DNA of 64,000 bases from Dyadobacter endophyticus (GCF_014641595.1 NZ_BMIA01000003.1:310001-374000), one strand, 5' to 3'; counted from the stretch's first letter, positions 51,322 through 60,447 are shown. The notes: generated by a model from the letters alone, not told the origin. Numbers and translations: made by a program.

Positions 51322-51956
51322 AGCGCGTCGGTAGCTATGAGTGTTTTGTCTTTCAGCCGGAAACTTTGCGAAACGTGCAAGCCTTCCTGCTCGAAAAGCT
51401 GGTGCGAGGACAACAGAAATGTGACGCCGTTGCGGTGGTATTCCTTGATCAATCCGAACAACACTTCCCGCGCTTCGCGGTCGATAGTAATGAGCGGCTC
51501 GTCGAGAATAATGAGCGAAGGGTCGCCCAGAAATGCCAGCAGCAGGGATACTTTTTTCACCATTCCGCTGGAACAGCTCCCGAACGGATTTGAAAGGTAG
51601 TTGATCCCGAAAGCCCCGGTGAGCATTTCCCTTTGTTCGCGGGGGGCTCTTTGTGCTTCGGCTACGAAGGCAATGAGATCGGCAGGTGTCAAAAACGATG
51701 GATAGAGTGGTTCGGCTTCTCCGAGGTTGAGGCGCAACCGATATTCGACCGGATCTTTTTTAAGGTCATAACGCCCGTCGAGCTTTACAGACCCTTCGAA
51801 TGGCAGCATACCGGCCAGCGTCCTGAAAAGCGTTGACTTACCTGCACCGTTTTCTCCCTGTATCCAGTAAATGCCTTTTTCAATCCCAAAAGACGGGATC
51901 GAAAGGATTTCCCGCTCACCATACCGCTGCCTCAGCTGATTGATTTCCAGTACCAT
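51318..51956 (-). CDS. ABC transporter ATP-binding protein
   Basis: A 212-residue ATPase. Walker A GENGAGKST is at residues 34-42, the signature region is the weakly conserved SCSSGMVKKV (near 126-135, in place of LSGGQ), Walker B LIILDEP near 147-153, and the switch His in SSHQLFEQ near 186-193. It pairs with the overlapping permease gene and forms an export-type transporter with it. The gap from the upstream glycosyltransferase-like gene is 19 bases, so the three may share a transcript. Confidence 0.9.
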   Translation of the reverse strand: MVLEINQLRQRYGEREILSIPSFGIEKGIYWIQGENGAGKSTLFRTLAGMLPFEGSVKLDGRYDLKKDPVEYRLRLNLGEAEPLYPSFLTPADLIAFVAEAQRAPREQREMLTGAFGINYLSNPFGSCSSGMVKKVSLLLAFLGDPSLIILDEPLITIDREAREVLFGLIKEYHRNGVTFLLSSHQLFEQEGLHVSQSFRLKDKTLIATDAL

Positions 51957-51975
51957 ATCGCGGGATGGCGGCTAC

Positions 51976-52866
51976 TTATGGATGAATATTGAACTCGTCT
52001 TTCAGTGCCTGCAACGCTACGGATTCTTCATAACGGTAAAGATCCTTATCGAAAAGCGCATTATGGCCGGCATTCTGCATACTAATCCAGCTGTGGGTCG
52101 CGTAGGGATCGTAATCGAAATGCTTAAAGGTATGGCCCAAATTGTTCATATCGGCAAACCATTTAACACCCACATCGAGGCGGTCGTAAGCCCCGAATGC
52201 GGCACCTTTGCCGATGGGCATCGTGTCGTTCCGCGTTTTTTCGAGATCGATCATCGCTACATATTCATTGAGCCGGCATTCGGGCAACGGCCATGGCGCA
52301 GCGCGGTCGACCACCAGCTTGTACTCATGCGTGCGTGCCTGCGGGTAGGTGGCAGCCAGTTGCATCAGTTCTCCATAATCCGGCTTGTATTCCGTATATG
52401 TTTCAGAATCGCAGAGGCCCGCTTGCTTTGCGGGGCACACCCAGCATTGCCCGATGCTCCCGATACCCGATGCAGTGCCAATACCATTGACATATTCCCC
52501 TACCAGGTCGCCTTTGAAATACACATCGTTATGGATGACGAGCAAGTATTTCTGATCCGACTGCTCCCAGGCATATTGGTAGCGGACCGCATGCCGGTAA
52601 CGCTTGAAATTCAACAAAAAATCGAATTTTACGTTTTTTGTCCAAAGCCAGACATTAGGCTTATAGTACACGATCTTATCCCCGAAATGATCGAAAATAA
52701 ATTTGAAATTCGGCGGCTCGGGCTGCTTTGCTTCCTGTACGAAATAGATTTTATTGATCCATTGGTGTGAATGCTTCATGAGCGTCAGCAGTGTGATTGC
52801 CGTCTGGTACGGCTTGCCATAAGCATTGATTGCCACATCTACACATGCCTTCGGAGAGTTCGTCAT
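51976..52866 (-). CDS. Glycosyltransferase-like protein (GT-A type)
   Basis: A 296-residue soluble protein. The N-terminal part resembles a GT-A nucleotide-sugar transferase: DVAINAYGKPYQTAITLLTL (near 10-29) and a DxD-like HNDVYFKGD near 111-119. A Cys/Pro-rich segment (CWVCPAKQAGLCD, near 141-153) may bind metal or form a disulfide; it is unusual for the family. Nothing in the C-terminus identifies the acceptor. It precedes the ABC transporter genes with a 19-base gap. Sugar specificity unknown. Confidence 0.65.
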   Translation of the reverse strand: MTNSPKACVDVAINAYGKPYQTAITLLTLMKHSHQWINKIYFVQEAKQPEPPNFKFIFDHFGDKIVYYKPNVWLWTKNVKFDFLLNFKRYRHAVRYQYAWEQSDQKYLLVIHNDVYFKGDLVGEYVNGIGTASGIGSIGQCWVCPAKQAGLCDSETYTEYKPDYGELMQLAATYPQARTHEYKLVVDRAAPWPLPECRLNEYVAMIDLEKTRNDTMPIGKGAAFGAYDRLDVGVKWFADMNNLGHTFKHFDYDPYATHSWISMQNAGHNALFDKDLYRYEESVALQALKDEFNIHP

Positions 52867-53037
52867 CGTGTGTTCCGTTCGTTTTTCTGAAACAAGTAGC
52901 CAAAGGTTGCCATTAAATCAGAAACCATCTGTTGTTAGATTGAAAAATTTAGTAAGTGCCCAAAAGCCCCTGCAAGTGCTGCTTTTAAACTGTTACAGTG
53001 CAAATATTTCAAAATAAGGGACTTCGACCAACAGATC

Positions 53038-53053
53038 ATATGAAATTTCATAT
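53038..53053. promoter_or_regulatory. Perfect 16-base palindrome upstream of the glycan operon
   Basis: ATATGAAATTTCATAT is identical to its reverse complement. It ends five bases before the TTG element of the glycosylasparaginase promoter, a typical place for an activator or repressor. It is the only perfect palindrome of this length that I noticed in this intergenic region. Confidence 0.6.
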
Positions 53054-53058
53054 TTTAA

Positions 53059-53089
53059 TTGATCACAAATTTCGTGAGATGTATATTTG
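53059..53089 (+). promoter_or_regulatory. Promoter of the glycosylasparaginase-fucosidase genes
   Basis: TTG (53059-53061), 20 bases, TATATTTG (53082-53089): a full match to the Bacteroidota promoter form. The start codon at 53174 lies 84 bases downstream, leaving a leader of about 78 bases. The rest of the 307-base divergent gap (52867-53173) shows no further element that I can support. Confidence 0.68.
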
Positions 53090-53173
53090 AAAAAATTTTA
53101 ATTAAAGTCCCGAGATATTTTTAAAATTTTGCAAAATAGATCTTGCTACTCTAAACCCGTTATGCCGGATACC

Positions 53174-54232
53174 ATGAAAACGAATCGTAGATCCTTCCTC
53201 CGCCTGTCGGCTTTTGCCCTCCCTTTCACGCGGGTAAACCAGTTGTTCGCCAAAACACCAAAGGCCGCCACTCCGGTGGCCGGTACCCCGGTGGCCGCCG
53301 CCCCGGTCGTTATTTCTACCTGGGACAGCGGGCAGATCTCGAACGCCGCCGCATGGCCGGTGCTGGAAAAGGGAGGTCGTGCCCTCGACGCCGTGGAACA
53401 AGCTGCCATCGCCATTGAAAACGACATCAACTGCTGCGTCGGCCTGGGTGGCAATCCCGATCGCGACGGTCACGTGACGCTCGACGCGTGTATTATGGAT
53501 GAAAAATCCAACTGCGGGGCGGTAGCATTTCTGGAAAGAATTAAACATCCAGTTTCGGTTGCCCGCAAGCTGATGGAAACGACGCCGCACGTGTTCCTCG
53601 TGGGCGCGGGCGCACAGCAGTTCGCATTGGCCAACGGTTTCAAGCTGGAATCCGGCAAACTTTCGCCCGACGCGGCCGATGAGTATAAAAAATGGCTAAA
53701 AAAGGCTGAATACAAGCCGGTTGTCAATATAGAACACAAACAATCGAAAGGTCACGGCCCATTTGCACCGGCGCGCCTTGACAACGGAGACTTCAACCAT
53801 GATACCATGGGGACCCTCGCATTGGATGCACAGGGCAATCTTTCGGGCATGTGTACCACCAGCGGCATGGGCTTCAAAATGCGCGGCCGCGTGGGCGATT
53901 CGCCTGTTATCGGTGCAGGACTTTTTGTCGACAATGAGATCGGCGCGGCAACCTCTTCCGGCCAGGGAGAGGAAGTGATCCGCGTTGCCGGGACGCATTT
54001 GGTAGTCGAGTTCATGCGCAATGGTTCTTCTCCGGAAGAAGCGTGCAAAAAAGCCGTCGAAAGGATTGTAAAACGCGACCCGGAGCGGGCCAAAACTTTC
54101 CAGGTAGGCTTTCTGGCCATCAGCAAACAGGGAGAAGTGGGTGCCTATTCCGTACAGTCCGGATTTGCCTACACCATTACCAGCGGCGATGGCAAAGGCA
54201 AGGTTGTGGCTTCCAAAAGCCATTTTGCGTAA
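53174..54232 (+). CDS. Glycosylasparaginase (N4-(beta-N-acetylglucosaminyl)-L-asparaginase)
   Basis: A 352-residue exported Ntn-hydrolase that cleaves the GlcNAc-Asn bond of N-glycoprotein fragments. The start at 53174 gives a Tat-type signal (MKTNRRSFLRLSAFALPFT); upstream ATGs at 53162 and 53129 are less likely. A short Ala/Pro/Val-rich linker (about 29-41) follows. The nucleophile Thr that becomes the N-terminus of the beta-chain is in FNHDTMGTLAL (near 198), with MCTTSGMGFKMRGRVGDSP and GAATSSGQGEEVI after it, all as in the Elizabethkingia enzyme. Autocleavage at D-T is expected. It heads a run with two fucosidases on the same strand. Confidence 0.92.
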   Translation: MKTNRRSFLRLSAFALPFTRVNQLFAKTPKAATPVAGTPVAAAPVVISTWDSGQISNAAAWPVLEKGGRALDAVEQAAIAIENDINCCVGLGGNPDRDGHVTLDACIMDEKSNCGAVAFLERIKHPVSVARKLMETTPHVFLVGAGAQQFALANGFKLESGKLSPDAADEYKKWLKKAEYKPVVNIEHKQSKGHGPFAPARLDNGDFNHDTMGTLALDAQGNLSGMCTTSGMGFKMRGRVGDSPVIGAGLFVDNEIGAATSSGQGEEVIRVAGTHLVVEFMRNGSSPEEACKKAVERIVKRDPERAKTFQVGFLAISKQGEVGAYSVQSGFAYTITSGDGKGKVVASKSHFA

Positions 54233-54273
54233 ACCCTCATTCAGCAGTATTTACCAAACACTTAACCATTCCA

Positions 54274-55719
54274 ATGAATCTTAAATCCACAGCTATCCTT
54301 CTTGCAGGGCTGCTATTTGCTTCCGGATCGTATGCGCAGCAGCATTCGGAACAAAACCACTCCAAATACGTTGCGCCTACCGACCCGCTTGTGCAGCAAA
54401 AACTCTCCAAATGGCAGGATATCAAATTCGGCCTGCTGATGCACTGGGGGACGTATAGCCAGTGGGGCATTGTGGAATCCTGGTCGCTATGCCCTGAGGA
54501 CGAAGGCTGGTGCGAACGCCGCGGGCCGCATTCGCACGACTGGTATGAGTATAAAAAGGCTTACGAGGATATTTCCAAAACCTTCAACCCGGTTAAATTC
54601 AACCCCGAGCGTTGGGCTAAGGCGGCCAAAGGTGCCGGTATGAAATATGTGGTGTTCACTACGAAGCACCACGACGGTTTCTCGATGTTCGATTCGAAAT
54701 ACACCGATTACAAGATTACCAATACCCCCTTCAAAACCAATCCCAAAGCGAACGTTACCAAGGAAGTGCTTGCGGCATTCCGCAACGAGGGCTTCATGAC
54801 GGGTACCTATTTCTCCAAACCCGACTGGCACACCGACTCCTACTGGTGGCCCTATTTCCCGCCGAAGGACCGTAACGTTTCGTACGACCCGAAGAAACGT
54901 CCTGAGCTCTGGAACAAGTTCAAGGATTTCACCTATAACCAGATCGAAGAGCTGATGTCGGATTACGGCTCCGTCGACATCCTCTGGCTCGACGGCGGCT
55001 GGGTACGCCCGTTCAGCAGTATCGATACCACCATCAGCTGGCAGAAAACTATTCCCTACGACCAGGACATCGACATGGCGCGCATTGCCAAAATGGCCCG
55101 TTCGCACCAACCCGGGCTGCTCGTAGTGGACCGCACCGTTACCGGCGAATTCGAGAATTATGTAACGCCCGAGCAATCCATTCCCGATCATTATATGTCG
55201 ATCCCGTGGGAATCGTGTATGACCATGGGCGACTCATGGTCTTATATTCCCAAAGAGAACTTCAAGTCGACGCAGAAGCTTGTTCACACATTGGTTGATA
55301 TCGTCGCCAAAGGCGGTAACCTGCTCCTGAACGTGGCTCCCGGCCCCGACGGAGAATGGCACGAAGAAGCATACACGCGCCTCGAAGAAATGGGTAAATG
55401 GATGAATGTAAATGGTATTGGTATTTACGAAACCAAACCGCTGGCCCCTTACCGCGCCGGCAAATGGGCGTACACCAAAAAAGGCGCCACCACCTACGCG
55501 TTCTACCTCGCCGAAGCAGGCGAAAAACTTCCTGCCAGCCTGAAACCGGAAGGGCTGGAAATTTCCGCCAAAGCAAAAATCACATTTGCGGGTAATAAAA
55601 AGGCATTGAAAGTGAAGAACGGAGCGATTGAACTACCGATGAAGACTGTCGCCGAAGTAGGCGCGCAGCCGGCATATTTGTTTGTGATTAATCAAGATCC
55701 GATAGGAAAACGGCGATAG
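54274..55719 (+). CDS. Alpha-L-fucosidase (GH29)
   Basis: A 481-residue exported glycoside hydrolase. The start at 54274 (MNLKSTAILLAGLLFASGSYA) gives a signal peptide and lies 41 bases after the previous stop. The GH29 TIM barrel runs from about 40 to 375: FGLLMHWGTYSQWG (near 52-65), FTTKHHDGFSMFDSKYTDY (near 129-147), and the nucleophile Asp in ILWLDGGW (near 238-245). The DGxW order around the nucleophile and LLNVAPGPDGEW (near 350) are as in the family. A beta-sandwich of about 90 residues follows. It removes alpha-L-fucose from the non-reducing or core position of glycans; linkage specificity is not visible. Confidence 0.93.
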   Translation: MNLKSTAILLAGLLFASGSYAQQHSEQNHSKYVAPTDPLVQQKLSKWQDIKFGLLMHWGTYSQWGIVESWSLCPEDEGWCERRGPHSHDWYEYKKAYEDISKTFNPVKFNPERWAKAAKGAGMKYVVFTTKHHDGFSMFDSKYTDYKITNTPFKTNPKANVTKEVLAAFRNEGFMTGTYFSKPDWHTDSYWWPYFPPKDRNVSYDPKKRPELWNKFKDFTYNQIEELMSDYGSVDILWLDGGWVRPFSSIDTTISWQKTIPYDQDIDMARIAKMARSHQPGLLVVDRTVTGEFENYVTPEQSIPDHYMSIPWESCMTMGDSWSYIPKENFKSTQKLVHTLVDIVAKGGNLLLNVAPGPDGEWHEEAYTRLEEMGKWMNVNGIGIYETKPLAPYRAGKWAYTKKGATTYAFYLAEAGEKLPASLKPEGLEISAKAKITFAGNKKALKVKNGAIELPMKTVAEVGAQPAYLFVINQDPIGKRR

Positions 55720-55802
55720 ATTTGGTGAACTCGCCTAAAAAAAACGATCTTCACTTCCGATTTGCATCACCCCCATCTGTATCATCAGAAACACCTTTTC
55801 AA

Positions 55803-57266
55803 ATGATCAAACAAATAACCGGTCTCCTCTGCCTGACGGCGTCGATCGCTTTTGCGCAAACACCTCCGAAACCCTATGGCGCACTGCCGGCACCCCGCCA
55901 GGTCGCATGGCATGAAACCGAAGTTTACGGCATCATGCACTTTACCCCTACCACATTCGAAAACAAAGAATGGGGCTATGGCGATGCCGATCCCAAGACC
56001 TTCAACCCATCGGATTTCAATGCAGAGCAGATCATTCAAGCTGCCAAAGCAGGCGGTTTGCGTGGGATTGTACTCGTAGCAAAGCACCACGACGGCTTTT
56101 GCCTCTGGCCCACCAAAACGACCGACTATAATATCGCCCAAAGCCCGTTCCGCCAGGGCAAGGGTGACCTCGTGCGCGAAGTAGCGGACGCCGCGCGCAA
56201 GCACGGCCTGAAATTCGGGGTGTATTGCTCGCCCTGGGACCGCAACAATGCCAAATATGGCACGCCGGAATACATTAAAATTTACCGCGAGCAGCTTCGC
56301 GAGTTGTATACCAATTATGGCGACTTGTTTATGTCATGGCACGACGGTGCCAATGGTGGGGACGGCTACTACGGCGGTGCGCGTGAGAAGCGCTCGATCG
56401 ACAATACTACCTATTACCAATGGGATTCGACCTGGACTAACTACACCCGCAAACTGCAACCTAATGCCAATATTTTCAGCGATATCGGCTGGGACGTTCG
56501 CTGGGCAGGCAACGAGGACGGCAGCGTGAACCCTACTTCCTGGGCAACACTTACTCCGAAGCCTTCGGAAGGGCAGAATGTAGCAGTACCCGGCCAGGCC
56601 AATGCAACTGAGAACCCGGGCGGTACACGCGGCGGGAAGTTCTGGATCCCCGCTGAATGCGACGTTCCATTGCGCAAAGGCTGGTTCTACCACGCCAACG
56701 AGAAGCCGAAAACGCCCGAAAAGCTATTCGACCTCTATTTGAAAAGCGTAGGACGCGGCGCCGCACTCGATTTGGGACTGGCACCCGACACCCGCGGCCA
56801 GTTGCATAACGACGACGTAGTAGCGCTCAAAACATTCGGCGACCACGTCAAAAACACATTCGCAACCAACCTGATCGGTCGCGCGTCTTCCAAAGCCGTA
56901 AACGTGCGTGGTTACAACTCCATTTACAGCGCCAAAAACCTGCTCGACGGCAAACCCGACACCTATTGGGCCACGGACGACGATTTCAAAACACCGGAAG
57001 TGGTGATAGAAATGAGCCAGCCGGTCGTTTTTGACGTCATCAGTCTGCAAGAATATATCAAGCTCGGACAGCGTATTGAAGAATTCGCCGTAGATGCCTG
57101 GATCGGCAATGACTGGAAAGAGGTTTACAAAGGTACCAGCGTAGGAGCCAAACGCCTCGCGAAGCTCGATGTGCCCATCACTTCCAACAAAGTACGCCTC
57201 CGCATCACCAAATCGCCGGTTAGTATTGCTATCAGCGAATTTGGGGTTTATAAGGACTCGGAATAG
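55803..57266 (+). CDS. Alpha-L-fucosidase (GH29) with F5/8-type C-terminal domain
   Basis: A 487-residue exported hydrolase. The start at 55803 (MIKQITGLLCLTASIAFAQ) is preferred to that at 55722. The barrel starts with YGIMHFTPTTFENKEWGYGD (near 41-60), then LVAKHHDGFCLWPT and FGVYCSPWDRNN (near 89-102 and 138-149); the nucleophile Asp is in MSWHDGANG (near 175-183). After the barrel, a F5/8 type C (discoidin) domain follows from about 365 (AKNLLDGKPDTYWATDDD). It differs clearly from the first fucosidase, with better fit to the GH29-B branch. Such carbohydrate-binding ends often target the enzyme to glycans. The gap from the preceding gene is 83 bases. Confidence 0.92.
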   Translation: MIKQITGLLCLTASIAFAQTPPKPYGALPAPRQVAWHETEVYGIMHFTPTTFENKEWGYGDADPKTFNPSDFNAEQIIQAAKAGGLRGIVLVAKHHDGFCLWPTKTTDYNIAQSPFRQGKGDLVREVADAARKHGLKFGVYCSPWDRNNAKYGTPEYIKIYREQLRELYTNYGDLFMSWHDGANGGDGYYGGAREKRSIDNTTYYQWDSTWTNYTRKLQPNANIFSDIGWDVRWAGNEDGSVNPTSWATLTPKPSEGQNVAVPGQANATENPGGTRGGKFWIPAECDVPLRKGWFYHANEKPKTPEKLFDLYLKSVGRGAALDLGLAPDTRGQLHNDDVVALKTFGDHVKNTFATNLIGRASSKAVNVRGYNSIYSAKNLLDGKPDTYWATDDDFKTPEVVIEMSQPVVFDVISLQEYIKLGQRIEEFAVDAWIGNDWKEVYKGTSVGAKRLAKLDVPITSNKVRLRITKSPVSIAISEFGVYKDSE

Positions 57267-57281
57267 TACGTACAACAATGT

Positions 57282-57321
57282 GCAAAAAGCGCCGGTTGAG
57301 TTTTCGACCGGCGCTTTTTGC
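57282..57321. terminator. Bidirectional terminator between fucosidase and GH76 genes
   Basis: Arms GCAAAAAGCGCCGGT (57282-57296) and ACCGGCGCTTTTTGC (57307-57321) are perfect inverted copies around a ten-base loop, with A/T runs on both sides. It lies between two convergent stop codons and can terminate from either direction. Confidence 0.88.
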
Positions 57322-57335
57322 TTTCTTTCCTTACC

Positions 57336-58412
57336 TTATTGTGCGGTCAGCCTTTCCAGCCGCGCATACATTTCCAGCATCGCCCCCTGGTCTATCAGCG
57401 TTTTCACAGGTTTGCGGCCCAGAAGGTTTTTCCCGTCGCGTTCTTCTTTCCAGATCCGCTCGGCTTCGGCGACAAAGATCTGGTAATCCCCGGCCTGGGG
57501 GTCTATTTTATGAAGTTCCTCGAAGCCCCGGAGCAGCACCACGTTGAACCAATAGTTGTCGGGCAGCTTATTGTTCTTATAAAAATACTTTTTCGACCCC
57601 TCTGCCAGGGCTTTTGCCTCAACGAGATATTCCTTGTTACCCGTGATATTATGCAGCATCGCAGCCGATTGCAGCATGGTACCCGTATTGTAGGAGTACT
57701 TCGCCGAATCGATTTTCAATGACGGAACTTTGATAGCGTCATAATAAGTACCGTCGCCCGCGCGCAGGTTCTTTTTAGTCCAATCATAAAGGTTAATCGC
57801 CGTTTTCAGGTATTCCGGCTCCTTTTTAATTTGATAGAGTTGCAGCGCAACCAGTATTCCAGGGCCGTTGGAACAGGTATTTTTCGTGTTCTTTTCGTCT
57901 TCTTTCCAGTACAGCCCGCCGCCCGCTTTATCGTCGTAGCCGGTCATCATGAAGCGGTAGATTTCCTCCGCGACGACCAGGTAATCTTTATCGCCCGTGC
58001 GGTTGTACGCGTCCAGGCACGCGATCGCGATCCATTGGTTGTCGTCGTAGAACCGGGAATCCTTTTGCTCACTCGTCACATACGCCTGGTAACCAGGAGC
58101 AGGTGCAGCGGTATTGTAATATTGTTTGATGGCCCCGAGCACCGGTTTCATGTATTGCTTGCCCGGGCTCACTGCCTCCGACTCGGTGGCTGCTTGGAGC
58201 AATGCACATAGCGGCCACAAGTACGAATGCGGCTTTTCGTTCTTGCCATTGGTTTCAATAAAAAGGCCTGTGGATGACTCGTAAAATACGCCTTCGATGT
58301 TGTGGAGAATCTGCCCGCGGCGCGATTTGTAATCGGGAGCGGTCTGCGATACGGCGAGGTCGAAGCGGGCTATGCCGAGCAAAACCAGCGCCGTTGTGTA
58401 CATACTTTTCAT
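57336..58412 (-). CDS. GH76-family alpha-1,6-mannanase-like enzyme, exported
   Basis: A 358-residue protein with an (alpha/alpha)6 barrel. The start at 58412 (MKSMYTTALVLLGIARFDLA) gives a signal peptide; an ATG at 58508 would add 32 residues. Repeated helical hairpins cover the whole length, with the GH76 Asp pair in FYDDNQWIAIACLDAYN (near 108-124) and ENxxGPG-like CSNGPGILVALQLYQ (near 160-174). GH76 enzymes cut alpha-1,6-mannose chains of yeast mannan and related glycans. The family call is by motif wording; a broader unsaturated-glucuronyl-hydrolase-like or GH88/105-related role is less likely. It converges with the fucosidase genes. Confidence 0.8.
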   Translation of the reverse strand: MKSMYTTALVLLGIARFDLAVSQTAPDYKSRRGQILHNIEGVFYESSTGLFIETNGKNEKPHSYLWPLCALLQAATESEAVSPGKQYMKPVLGAIKQYYNTAAPAPGYQAYVTSEQKDSRFYDDNQWIAIACLDAYNRTGDKDYLVVAEEIYRFMMTGYDDKAGGGLYWKEDEKNTKNTCSNGPGILVALQLYQIKKEPEYLKTAINLYDWTKKNLRAGDGTYYDAIKVPSLKIDSAKYSYNTGTMLQSAAMLHNITGNKEYLVEAKALAEGSKKYFYKNNKLPDNYWFNVVLLRGFEELHKIDPQAGDYQIFVAEAERIWKEERDGKNLLGRKPVKTLIDQGAMLEMYARLERLTAQ

Positions 58413-58591
58413 AAATAGTTCCGATTTTTTTGAGTAGAAGCAGGCCCTGCAAGGTTCTCTACTTGAAAGCTCCTCTGCAAAAATTGCTGGTCCCGAAAAC
58501 GCAACCAACTGTTTTCTGGTAAAATAGAATAATAAAATTTGGTTATTCTAATAATATACAAAACACTGTTTTATATCCAGCACGCATCACC

Positions 58592-58599
58592 TATTTTTG
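58592..58599 (+). promoter_or_regulatory. Promoter -7 box of the ECF sigma gene (TATTTTTG)
   Basis: Exact TAnnTTTG match, 30 bases upstream of the TTG start of the sigma factor. A weak GTTTT occurs at the expected upstream distance. Confidence 0.5.
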
Positions 58600-58629
58600 A
58601 CTTAATCCCCCATTAACCCGACCGCCTTC

Positions 58630-59241
58630 TTGACCGCATTTGGCAAACATACCGACGATGCAGTGCTATGGAATTCGTTCCGTGGTGGGGACGAGCACGC
58701 ATACACGGAGCTTGCCCGGCGACATTACCGGACGCTCTTCCAATATGGCCAGCGGTTCACGCACAATATGCAGTTGATCGAAGATGTGATCCAGGATCTG
58801 CTGGTACATCTCTGGCTCCACCGCACCACCATTAATGAGACTCCATCGGTCAAATTTTACCTTATCAAGGCATTCCGGCACCGGATGCTGAAAACGATCA
58901 AACCGCTCTCCGACGAGACAGGTTTGACCGACGAATGCGACAATTTGCTGTCCGAATTTTCGAGCGAGGAAGATTGGATTGGGCGGGAGAATGACCTGGC
59001 TTTGAAACAACAGGTCAGAACGGCGATCGACCAGCTCCCTGCCCGCCAGCAGGAAGTCATTTACCTCCGTTTTTTCCAGAACCTGATGCCCGAGGAAATC
59101 GCGGGACTGCTGGCGATCAACGCGCAATCGGTGAGTAATATCATCCAGCGGGCATTGTCCAACCTGCGCGGATTCTGGCGCACTCCTCCTTCTATCTCCG
59201 TCATACTTTGTTCTTTCTGCCAAATTTTCGCACAGTTTTAA
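58630..59241 (+). CDS. ECF-type RNA polymerase sigma factor (FecI-like)
   Basis: A 203-residue sigma-70 group IV factor. Region 2 (about 22-90) includes EHAYTELARRHYRTLFQYG and QLIEDVIQDLLVHLWLH; region 4 (about 130-185) includes LPARQQEVIYLRFFQ, an HTH with EEIAGLLAINAQSVSNIIQRA. It probably drives the neighbouring FecR and SusC genes when released. The start codon is TTG (none better is in frame), with a TATTTTTG promoter box at 58592-58599. The C-terminal ten residues beyond region 4 are hydrophobic and Cys-containing. Confidence 0.92.
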   Translation: MTAFGKHTDDAVLWNSFRGGDEHAYTELARRHYRTLFQYGQRFTHNMQLIEDVIQDLLVHLWLHRTTINETPSVKFYLIKAFRHRMLKTIKPLSDETGLTDECDNLLSEFSSEEDWIGRENDLALKQQVRTAIDQLPARQQEVIYLRFFQNLMPEEIAGLLAINAQSVSNIIQRALSNLRGFWRTPPSISVILCSFCQIFAQF

Positions 59242-59319
59242 ATTAAACTGAAAAATTTTTCACACCCAACCGAGTATTCCGGCAGAATAAACGGATAATG
59301 TATAAAAACGCATTGTTCG

Positions 59320-60405
59320 ATGTTACCCGATCCATCCGGCCATTTACTACAATCACTTCTCGGAAACCCTGCATTTAGGTGCTGGGCGGAGGGAAAATGC
59401 CCCGAAGATGGTCCGGCTTGGAACAAATGGGCTGAGGAGCATGAGAACGGGCAAGATATTCTCCGACAGGCTGTGGAGATCGCGCGGGCCGTGCCAGTGC
59501 GTGACGAGCATTTGACAGACGAATATATTCACCACAAGGTACAAGAAGCGCTCCAAGCCGCAAAAAGGCGGGAGCAACGGGAGAACAGGGAAGGAAGGGA
59601 ATCGTTTTTCCCGGTGTTCGTGTCAGGCTGGAACATCGCCGCGAGCCTTCTCATCATCGCCGGGCTCTGCTTTGCGCTGTTGCGCATATACAATCATACG
59701 CAACCGGCTGCGACAGCCGGGCAACCTTCCCGGTTGACGACGCCCGCTTTAAAGGAAGTCGCTAATACGGAACGACCGTTCAAATATGTACAGCTTCCGG
59801 ATGGCAGCTCCGTGGTATTGCAGCGGAACAGTACATTGAAATACCCTCGGGCCTTTTCCAGCGCAAAACGGGAGGTTTACCTTACCGGCGAGGCGTTTTT
59901 TGAAGTAACCAAAAATCCTGATCAGCCGTTTTTCGTCTACGCAGGTGAACTTGTCGCGAAAGTGCACGGCACCAGTTTCAGTATCAGGGCAATTGCCGAG
60001 GAAAAAGAGATCACCATCGCCGTCAAAACCGGGAAAGTATCGGTGTTCACCGAGCAGGCCTCCCCAACCCTCCTGCTTACCCGCAACCAGCAAGCCACCT
60101 TCGAACGTGCGCAGGCCAGGCTCGTGCGCTCCGCGCTTAAAAGCTCCGCACTGCTGAATATTCCCATTGAGAACCAGGAATTCACCTATTCGGAAACGCC
60201 CGCCGCAGAAGTTTTCGACGCGCTCGGGAAGGCTTATGGCGTAAATATCGCATTTGACCGTAACAGCCTGGCGCATTGCAGCATTACCGCGACGCTCGGC
60301 GACGAACCGCTCGAAAATAAGCTGAAATGGCTTTGTACCATCCTCGAAGCAAGTTACACCATCAACCAGGACAACATAACCATTACCGGAACCCCATGCG
60401 ACTGA
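59320..60405 (+). CDS. FecR-family anti-sigma/regulator protein
   Basis: A 361-residue inner-membrane protein. A cytoplasmic N-terminal part (about 1-100, helical and charged) precedes a single membrane helix (about 105-127, WNIAASLLIIAGLCFALL). The periplasmic part has the FecR domain (about 150-250; YVQLPDGSSVVLQRNSTLKY and VYLTGEAFFEVTKNPDQPFFV) and a C-terminal STN-like DUF4974 domain (about 285-360, FTYSETPAAEVFDALGKAY). It should hold the sigma factor inactive until the SusC receptor signals. The sigma gene is 78 bases upstream; SusC follows after a 185-base gap. Confidence 0.92.
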   Translation: MLPDPSGHLLQSLLGNPAFRCWAEGKCPEDGPAWNKWAEEHENGQDILRQAVEIARAVPVRDEHLTDEYIHHKVQEALQAAKRREQRENREGRESFFPVFVSGWNIAASLLIIAGLCFALLRIYNHTQPAATAGQPSRLTTPALKEVANTERPFKYVQLPDGSSVVLQRNSTLKYPRAFSSAKREVYLTGEAFFEVTKNPDQPFFVYAGELVAKVHGTSFSIRAIAEEKEITIAVKTGKVSVFTEQASPTLLLTRNQQATFERAQARLVRSALKSSALLNIPIENQEFTYSETPAAEVFDALGKAYGVNIAFDRNSLAHCSITATLGDEPLENKLKWLCTILEASYTINQDNITITGTPCD

Positions 60406-60447
60406 TTATTCACTTCAAAACCCTGCTATTTGAATAAAAAAACAAAA

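Noticed and set aside
51940..52770. A 276-codon open frame on the plus strand antisense to the glycosyltransferase-like gene
   Set aside because: The minus-strand frame has GT-A-like motifs and a sensible operon place. The opposite frame has no signal or known motif.
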